Positions 24,095 to 28,691 of a stretch of 28,691 nucleotides of DNA are shown here, in pieces. Source of the DNA: an archaeon. GTDB lineage: Archaea > Thermoproteota > Nitrososphaeria > Nitrososphaerales > CADDZS01. The notes under the pieces were generated by a model, which ran no database searches, was not told where the DNA came from, and saw only the letters and a list, made by a program, of their open reading frames with translations. Numbering within the stretch: the stretch's first letter is position 1; each line of letters begins with the position of its first letter. Where the stretch lies: assembly GCA_021792315.1 (NCBI GenBank), contig JAJYUX010000005.1:1-28691 (forward strand), read 5' to 3'. The position numbers and the translations under genes were made by a program.

Positions 24095-26412
24095 TCTCTC
24101 GAATATTTGGTATTTCCATTCAAAGCTTTGAAGACAGCTTCGGGCAGGACTGGTGCAGTGTAAAGATAGACTTTCGAGTCTGCCGACCTCAGCGCGTCGT
24201 TCAACGCATTGATTATCGCAGGATGTGCAGCGATGGTTCCGCTTTCTCCGACTCCCTTTGCACCGTTGAGAGTATTGGGTGATGGTTCGCCGACATGGAT
24301 AATATCAATATTGTCAGGCGTTTCAAGAGCGGTAGGAATCGTGTAATCCATCAAATTCGTGCTCAGCAACTGCCCGTTCTGATCGTATACGATCTCTTCG
24401 TAAAGCGATCCGCCCACACCGTGGACAATACCTCCGTGAAGCTGCCCATCCACGATGACTGGATTGATCACCACACCGCAATCATCGACAGCAATGTATT
24501 TCTTGATCTTGACTTTCCCCGTTTCGCGATCAATTAGGAGCGCACATAAGTGTGCCCCGCTAGCAAACGTTGTGGCTTTTGGAGCGTACTCAGAAAAAGC
24601 TTCGACCTCACCAACTCTTGAGATTAATTCCTGAAGCGTCATAATGATATTGACAGGACCATTTTGACTCCTTGTGAGATTTCCTTTTGTGATTGAAAGC
24701 TGGTTCCGTTCAATATCGAAATGTTTCGAGGCACGATCGAGCAACTCTGCTTTTGCCTTCCTGCATGCCTCGATCACAGCGCTTCCTCCCACCGACATTG
24801 ATCTACTTCCGAATGTTCCAGCACCATATGGAATCATTTCCGTGTCACCGTAATAGACTGTAGCATAGTCTCTCGGTAGGCCGAATTCCTTTGAAGCGAG
24901 TTGTGCCAGACTTGTCTCGAGCCCTTGACCATGAGGAGAGCATCCAGTCACAACAGCGATCTTTCCATCACCAGTCAGAGTGATCTTGGCAGTCTCCTTG
25001 AACCCTGGGCCTCCCGTATCTTCAACTACTACACACATGCCAACCCCGGCCAATGTTCGGCTGTTTGTGTTTGTTCTTTTCCATTTCATTAGTTCAGAGT
25101 ATTGTGGTGTCTTTGTCAGTGTCTCGAGAAGCATTGGATAGTCGCCGCTATCATAAGTTGCTCCCGCTCCGTTTTGATACGGCAGCTCATTTGACGGTAT
25201 CATGTTTCTCTTGCGGAATTCTAGAGGATCCAAGGAGAGCTGTCTTGCCGCAATATCTATGGCGCTTTCAATGAAGAAGGATGCCTCCGGTCTGCCTGCA
25301 CCTCGCACTGGGCCCAGTGGCACCTTGTTTGTCACATAACAGTAACCCTCTATGTCAAGATTTGGAATCTTGTATGCCCCAGGGAGCAAAAGAACGGTCA
25401 GAACAATTTCAGTACTGAAAGTACCAGAAACGCCAACGTCAGCTTCGATTCTAGCCCTGAGCGCCGTAATAGTCGCCGTTTCATCACATGCAAGTTCGAA
25501 ACTGCAATACGTATCTCTTCCTGGACAAGTCTCTAGGAAATCTTCTGTACGAGTAGAGACCCATTTAATCGCAAATCCTGTTCTCTTTGAAAGAACGCAT
25601 GCCAACAATGGTTGGGGATAATAGTGTCCCCCCTTTACTCCAAACCCGCCGCCCACGTCCTTCACAATCACGTGGACTTTGTTTGCCTGTGTTTTCAGCT
25701 CTGCCGCTAACGTGTCCCTAAACCTAAATTCAGATTGGATTGTCGGATGAACTTCGTAAGTGCCCAAATCACGATCATAATACGCCACAACTGCCCTGGG
25801 CTCAATTGGAATGCCCGCCTGTCTCTTCAGAGCGACTTGTCCCTTGACAACGTATTTTGAGGCCTTGATCGCATGTTCAGCATCGCCTCTTTTTGCCTGA
25901 TTTCTGAAAAATATATTGTCTTTACAATCATCGAAAAGCGCGACATCTGCCTTTTTTGATTCATTAATCGAATTGATTATCGGTAGCTCTTTGTACTGAA
26001 CGTCAACGAGATCAATTATATCCTCGACTGAGTATCTCGTCCTAGCAACAAATACAGCAACAGGCTCCCCTACATATCTTACCCTGTCGATCGCGATGTG
26101 AAAGTGAACCGCCTGCACCTGTCGCATAGGGTTGTGCGGTGGAGGATTAACAAGTTCCTTGAATTCAGTCCCTGTCAATCCCATAATGAAGTCTGGGTTT
26201 TCTTTTGCTCGGGAGAAGTCAATACTTTCAATTGTAGCGTGTGGATATGGACTTCTGACTATTCCCATATATGCGAGGTTCACGTTCCGAATATCATCGA
26301 TATAATTCCCTTCTCCCTTCATTAGTCTGATATCCTCAACTCTCTTGTAATCTTCATATTCCTCTGCAACTTCGTGAGTTCTCTTGATGGACACAAGAAC
26401 TTCTTTGGACAT
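24091..26412 (-). CDS. Molybdenum hydroxylase large subunit (CoxL / xanthine dehydrogenase family)
   Basis: This is the molybdopterin-binding catalytic subunit of a xanthine oxidase-type enzyme, 773 aa from ATG 26412 (a TTG nine codons upstream is less likely). Landmarks are the conserved DVGGGFGVKG (252-261), an active-site loop GPVRGAGRPE (367-376) and the catalytic glutamate E723 in GVGESG. The loop lacks the AYRCSFR sequence of true CO dehydrogenase (form I) and resembles the RGAGR of form II and other aromatic or purine hydroxylases, so CO oxidation is not supported. Such enzymes normally work with a FAD subunit and a 2[2Fe-2S] subunit. Neither gene is adjacent in this window, so either they lie elsewhere or this copy is an orphan. 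The following genes are a coupled small ORF, UbiD and a zinc ribbon protein. Confidence 0.9.
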   Translation of the reverse strand: MSKEVLVSIKRTHEVAEEYEDYKRVEDIRLMKGEGNYIDDIRNVNLAYMGIVRSPYPHATIESIDFSRAKENPDFIMGLTGTEFKELVNPPPHNPMRQVQAVHFHIAIDRVRYVGEPVAVFVARTRYSVEDIIDLVDVQYKELPIINSINESKKADVALFDDCKDNIFFRNQAKRGDAEHAIKASKYVVKGQVALKRQAGIPIEPRAVVAYYDRDLGTYEVHPTIQSEFRFRDTLAAELKTQANKVHVIVKDVGGGFGVKGGHYYPQPLLACVLSKRTGFAIKWVSTRTEDFLETCPGRDTYCSFELACDETATITALRARIEADVGVSGTFSTEIVLTVLLLPGAYKIPNLDIEGYCYVTNKVPLGPVRGAGRPEASFFIESAIDIAARQLSLDPLEFRKRNMIPSNELPYQNGAGATYDSGDYPMLLETLTKTPQYSELMKWKRTNTNSRTLAGVGMCVVVEDTGGPGFKETAKITLTGDGKIAVVTGCSPHGQGLETSLAQLASKEFGLPRDYATVYYGDTEMIPYGAGTFGSRSMSVGGSAVIEACRKAKAELLDRASKHFDIERNQLSITKGNLTRSQNGPVNIIMTLQELISRVGEVEAFSEYAPKATTFASGAHLCALLIDRETGKVKIKKYIAVDDCGVVINPVIVDGQLHGGIVHGVGGSLYEEIVYDQNGQLLSTNLMDYTIPTALETPDNIDIIHVGEPSPNTLNGAKGVGESGTIAAHPAIINALNDALRSADSKVYLYTAPVLPEAVFKALNGNTKYSRE

Positions 26413-26531
26413 GACTACAAACTGAATTTTCTGGGACAATATTAGCCTTTAGCTTGTATTGGAGTCAGAGAATCATGAATGATCGCAAATGCATTTCGAG
26501 GACTCGTCAGGATCATTTCTTCAAACATACA

Positions 26532-26541
26532 ATTTTTAATA
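26532..26541 (+). promoter_or_regulatory. TATA-like box of the flavin split-barrel pseudogene
   Basis: ATTTTTAATA is about 29 bases before ATG 26566, fitting a leaderless start and supporting the idea that the original gene began at that ATG. Confidence 0.4.
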
Positions 26542-26565
26542 TCTGCACTTTCCCTTTGTGCCTAA

Positions 26566-26986
26566 ATGTCGAAGCGAGATTCAATCCTTTCAAGATCCCT
26601 TTGGAAGTTCAAAAGGTGTTGGATGAAGGGTGTTATCTCTACCTCGCAGCCGTAAAACCTACGAACAAACCTGATGTGACTATGGTCGCATATGTTCTTG
26701 GTGGGAAGATGATGACAATGATCAGCAGAGCGAACAGTATCAAAGTTAGGAATCTGAGGAAGAACCCGACGTCTCTGGTCTAATTGTCAGCAACGATAGA
26801 AGATGAGTAATGATTGAAGGTACTGCCACTGTTTACGATGATGAAGAGAATGTTAGGAGAATACTGAGGCGATATTACGGCAGATATCCTCAAGCAAGGA
26901 ATGGAGAGCCACGTGCTCAGGAAATTCAGAGAGTTGGAATAGAAATGAAAGTGACACGAATAATCAAGGCTACGCCTAGTTGGTAG
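26566..26986 (+). pseudogene. Pyridoxamine 5'-phosphate oxidase-like / FMN split-barrel protein, multiply disrupted
   Basis: Frame 0 from about 26580 encodes a classic start of a flavin split-barrel protein (FNPFKIPLEVQKVLDEG, then VKPTNKPDVTMVAY and SIKVRNLRKNPT). It stops at a TAA at 26781. The frame one base back then reads LIVSNDRR, an in-frame TGA at 26804-26806, and continues MIEGTATVYDDEENVRRIL to RIIKATPSW and a TAG at 26984-26986, matching the C-terminal half. So a base is missing near 26778 and there is a nonsense codon. The likely leaderless ATG at 26566 (MSKR) is in a third frame, which suggests another missing base near 26580. The first two lesions are seen directly; the third depends on the start. 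The family includes FMN- or F420-dependent reductases; original activity unknown. Confidence 0.75.
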
Positions 26987-27603
26987 ACAAGCTTCCGAAG
27001 GGTGTGGCAAGATCTCCCTGTGAAATCTTGGAACTCGGAAGAATGACGGAATGATGTTCTTTGCGAAGTCTCGCATTGACTCTAAGCAAGTATCTAGCTG
27101 GAATTCGACCATAAAATTGGTCCATCAGTCTTTTCCTGTACTTTGATCCTTCTGGCAGGTCGAGTTTGTGTTTTCCTGATTTATCAATACGTTTTCATTT
27201 GGTTTCTGTGAACAAGTCAGATTACGCCACTGATAATGAACTCCACCTACATTTGCAAATTCGCAAAAGAAGGAGCGAAATGCTAAAGCAGATTATTGAT
27301 TTCATGACTGAACCCATCTTCTGACTCGAAGTGATCATTGATGTGCTTGTTTCAATGCCCGCATATATCATCGAACGGCAGAACCTTATTGTGATTAATG
27401 TCAACAAAGAAGGAGATCATATCAGTAAAGGTAACCGGCCACCAAAGTTGCTCCAAGTATGAAGCTCGTTCCAGCAGGACTTGATTACATTCACCAGAAT
27501 GCATGACTACGTGTCCCGCGAAAGGAATTTCCTTTTACGATTTTAATTTAGTTACACTAGCTCCAAACCAATGCTTCTCTAACCCTCAGCGCGGTGGGAT
27601 TTC
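26987..27603. other. Non-coding / decayed stretch after the pseudogene
   Basis: No full-length gene is found. The section contains the interrupted frame listed next and otherwise nothing recognisable. Together with the pseudogene it suggests a region losing genes. Confidence 0.45.
27199..27462 (+). pseudogene. Possible remnant of a coding frame with one internal stop
   Basis: A frame from about 27199 reads VNKSDYATDNELHLHLQIRK, then a basic helix-like part and QIIDFMTEPIF. After a TGA at 27322 it continues LEVIIDVLVSMPAYIIERQ and VNKEGDHISKG to a TGA at 27460. The first part faintly resembles the basic-helix start of archaeal winged-helix regulators or a PAS-type segment, but neither can be affirmed. 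It may be a decayed gene or a chance open stretch. Confidence 0.25.
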
Positions 27604-28101
27604 TCATCCTGCCTGTTGCCTCGGGTTATTATTGAACCACTGCATAGGAGGTGGCTCCACATTATCCTGCCACAAAAGGGCAATTATTTCACCAATATGG
27701 TATAACTGCTCAGTAAAAGACTGGAAGATACACTCTTCAACAGTCATGTTGATTGATCTGGTCGGAAAAGGCAAATCCGCCCTTCTTGAAAATTCCTTTT
27801 CGTCTGCAGTCTTTAGGTAGTTCCGCGTTTTGACTTCTACTTCCTCCAAGTGATCAATGATCATTTTCATGCTAGTGTACTCTTCTCCAGGACGTGGTTT
27901 CGTTTCACGTCGCTTTCCGTAGATGCCGAGATTAACTATCCACTCTTCGTTGTCAATAATATGAATCACGACATTCCGCATACTATAGAAACTCGCTTCT
28001 CTATTTTTCACCACAGCCTCCCAAGGGAGCTCTGAAAGTTTGTTTATGAAACGTCTTCTCACCGTCGACATATATTGGTACAGTTCTGGAATCGAAAACA
28101 T
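27604..28101 (-). CDS. DinB-like helical-bundle protein
   Basis: The 165-aa product has the four-helix layout of the DinB/YfiT superfamily, which often binds one metal through three histidines and serves as a thiol-dependent transferase or hydrolase in stress and detoxification. H47 (VVIHIID) and H135 (EQLYHIGEI) sit at two of the usual positions. The residue four before H135, commonly His, is E131, so the site would be His-Glu-His or non-functional. It starts at ATG 28101. A perfect inverted repeat lies immediately upstream and could be an operator. No neighbour hints at the substrate. Confidence 0.75.
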   Translation of the reverse strand: MFSIPELYQYMSTVRRRFINKLSELPWEAVVKNREASFYSMRNVVIHIIDNEEWIVNLGIYGKRRETKPRPGEEYTSMKMIIDHLEEVEVKTRNYLKTADEKEFSRRADLPFPTRSINMTVEECIFQSFTEQLYHIGEIIALLWQDNVEPPPMQWFNNNPRQQAG

Positions 28102-28106
28102 GTGAA

Positions 28107-28124
28107 GAATCCTAATTTGGATTC
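28107..28124. repeat. Perfect inverted repeat next to the DinB-like gene start
   Basis: GAATCC and GGATTC are separated by TAATTT. The dyad ends six bases before the ATG at 28101 on the minus strand, where it would overlap the expected transcription start. It could be a repressor binding site or a hairpin in the leader. Confidence 0.4.
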
Positions 28125-28414
28125 GCTCATGTCAGTCTTAAGGATGCTGTTCGGCATTACGTGATTAGATCCATGAAGGAACTACGCGGGGAAAGGATCT
28201 GCTCTGTCCTGCACTCTACTATGTATGGATTTCAATTTCCAAGAATACTTACTTTGCACTGCGAAAATCCGTGATAGAACATCATACATTTTTTCACCAT
28301 TCTGAGAAGAACCATTTACCGGATATCGATCTTATCCTAATTCACTCCTATCAACCTTCAGTTGAGTAGATCATAGCCTGATGCCACATCTACTCTGTAC
28401 AAGATAGAAGCTGC

Positions 28415-28440
28415 AAAATGCCACGGTTTGCCATGTGGCA
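28415..28440 (-). terminator. Stem-loop plus T-run downstream of tRNA-Val
   Basis: On the minus strand, TGCCAC and GTGGCA (28435-28440 and 28419-28424) form a 6-bp stem with a 10-base loop, followed at once by TTTT (complement of 28415-28418). It lies about 10 bases after the tRNA CCA end. Confidence 0.5.
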
Positions 28441-28448
28441 ATAGACCA

Positions 28449-28555
28449 TGGTGGGCTCGGAGGGACTTGAACCCACGACCCCCGCCGTCTTCTTGCTAAA
28501 ATCGAAGGATTAAAGCAGTCAGAGCGGTGTCCTAACCAAGCTAGACGACGAGCCC
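28449..28555 (-). tRNA. tRNA-Val (GAC) with 29-nt intron; CCA end encoded
   Basis: On the minus strand the acceptor stem GGGCTCG (28555-28549) pairs with CGAGCCC (28459-28453), followed by A73 and CCA (28452-28449). The D-arm is GTCT ... GGAC. The anticodon stem CCGCT/GGCGG closes a loop that, after removing 28489-28517, reads CTGACAC with anticodon GAC (28520-28518). The T-arm is GTGGG-TTCAAGT-CCCTC with a T:T mismatch at its second pair (50:64). The variable loop is five bases, which excludes Leu or Ser. The mature length is 75 without CCA. Removing the intron at any other point gives a Leu anticodon or an unusual loop, so Val is favoured, but the exact splice sites are inferred. Confidence 0.82.
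28489..28517 (-). other. Intron of tRNA-Val (between positions 36 and 37)
   Basis: The 29 bases lie just after the anticodon. A short helix TGCT/AGCA lies inside, and TCT near the anticodon can pair with AGA at the 3' side, giving only a relaxed bulge-helix-bulge. The usual archaeal site is between 37 and 38; this one appears one base earlier if the mature loop is CTGACAC. Confidence 0.6.
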
Positions 28556-28585
28556 ACTCGTAGTTAGAAAGGAATATCCAAGTTC

Positions 28586-28595
28586 GTTTAAATGC
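28586..28595 (-). promoter_or_regulatory. TATA-like box for tRNA-Val
   Basis: GCATTTAAAC on the minus strand, about 35 bases before the tRNA 5' end, placing transcription start within about 10 bases of the tRNA. Confidence 0.55.
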
Positions 28596-28691
28596 TTTCT
28601 CAGAGCGTTCATCGGCACGCGCTGCTTTTGCGGATGCGGGAACGCATTTCAACGTCTCATTAATCGTCACGTGGTAGTACCATATGCTAAC

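Larger units (their letters stand above)
28102..28448. other. Gene-free stretch between the DinB-like gene and tRNA-Val
   Basis: Apart from the inverted repeat at 28107-28124 and the hairpin at 28419-28440, no coding frame or RNA was recognised. Confidence 0.45.

Noticed and set aside
24091..26412. Aerobic CO dehydrogenase (form I CoxL)
   Set aside because: The AYRCSFR loop is absent; the loop reads GPVRGAGR, and CoxM/CoxS are not adjacent.
27222..27407. Minus-strand 61-codon hydrophobic ORF
   Set aside because: Composition arises from antisense of the decayed frame; no start context or family resemblance.
28449..28555. tRNA-Leu with GAG anticodon from an alternative splice
   Set aside because: The variable loop has five bases, whereas tRNA-Leu has a long arm; the rest matches archaeal tRNA-Val.
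28371..28670. 99-codon ORF across the tRNA on the minus strand
   Set aside because: It runs through the tRNA gene and has no protein-like pattern.
1..28691. CRISPR array, insertion sequence or prophage
   Set aside because: No regularly spaced repeats, transposase, integrase or terminal inverted repeats were found.

Overview
The window looks like chromosomal DNA of an aerobic archaeon. It carries archaeal-type genes (DUF99 protein, FolE2/MptA-type GTP cyclohydrolase, a tRNA with a short internal intron). Many starts sit about 25 bp downstream of a lone TATA-like box and lack a Shine-Dalgarno, which suggests leaderless mRNAs. About ten genes are best read from TTG. The cytochrome b/Rieske/blue-copper set implies a respiratory chain. 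Thermoproteota/Thaumarchaeota-type affiliation is a guess from overall character and cannot be proven here.

Layout. (1) 23-487: small PD-(D/E)xK nuclease-like gene. (2) 860-5193: oligopeptide ABC importer genes dppB-dppC-dppD-dppF on +; dppB is broken by a deletion plus frameshift and dppD has no ATG/GTG/TTG start. The matching anchored binding protein lies on - at 5487-8183, converging on the permease/ATPase genes, with a hairpin/T-tract terminator and a small membrane protein gene between. (3) 8555-10584: GT-C type membrane glycosyltransferase, divergent from two small membrane protein genes; both directions may share one TATA element. (4) 10598-13803: cytochrome b and Rieske protein (-), divergent from a membrane-anchored blue copper protein (+). 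(5) 13813-17226: DUF99 protein, a small unknown gene, and an ABC exporter ATPase/permease pair. (6) 17386-21357: cysS plus a GNAT gene on -, then an unknown gene, a FolE2/MptA-type cyclohydrolase, a QueD/PTPS protein and a small membrane protein on +. (7) 21858-26412: a - strand cluster read as molybdenum hydroxylase large subunit (CoxL/xanthine dehydrogenase family), a 42-codon ORF coupled by ATGA, a complete UbiD decarboxylase and a 62-aa zinc ribbon protein. (8) 26566-28101: a flavin split-barrel pseudogene with two clear lesions and a probable third, decayed DNA, and a DinB-like gene. (9) 28449-28555: tRNA-Val(GAC) with a 29-nt intron.

How the parts fit. The bc/b6-type complex probably takes electrons from quinol and passes them to the cupredoxin on the outer face of the membrane. 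The peptide importer has every component, but its first permease is disrupted in this sequence. FolE2 plus QueD is the entry to preQ0/archaeosine tRNA modification. The best candidate for an undescribed system is the molybdenum hydroxylase - UbiD - zinc ribbon cluster, which could hydroxylate and then (de)carboxylate an aromatic or heteroaromatic compound; this is an inference from gene content.
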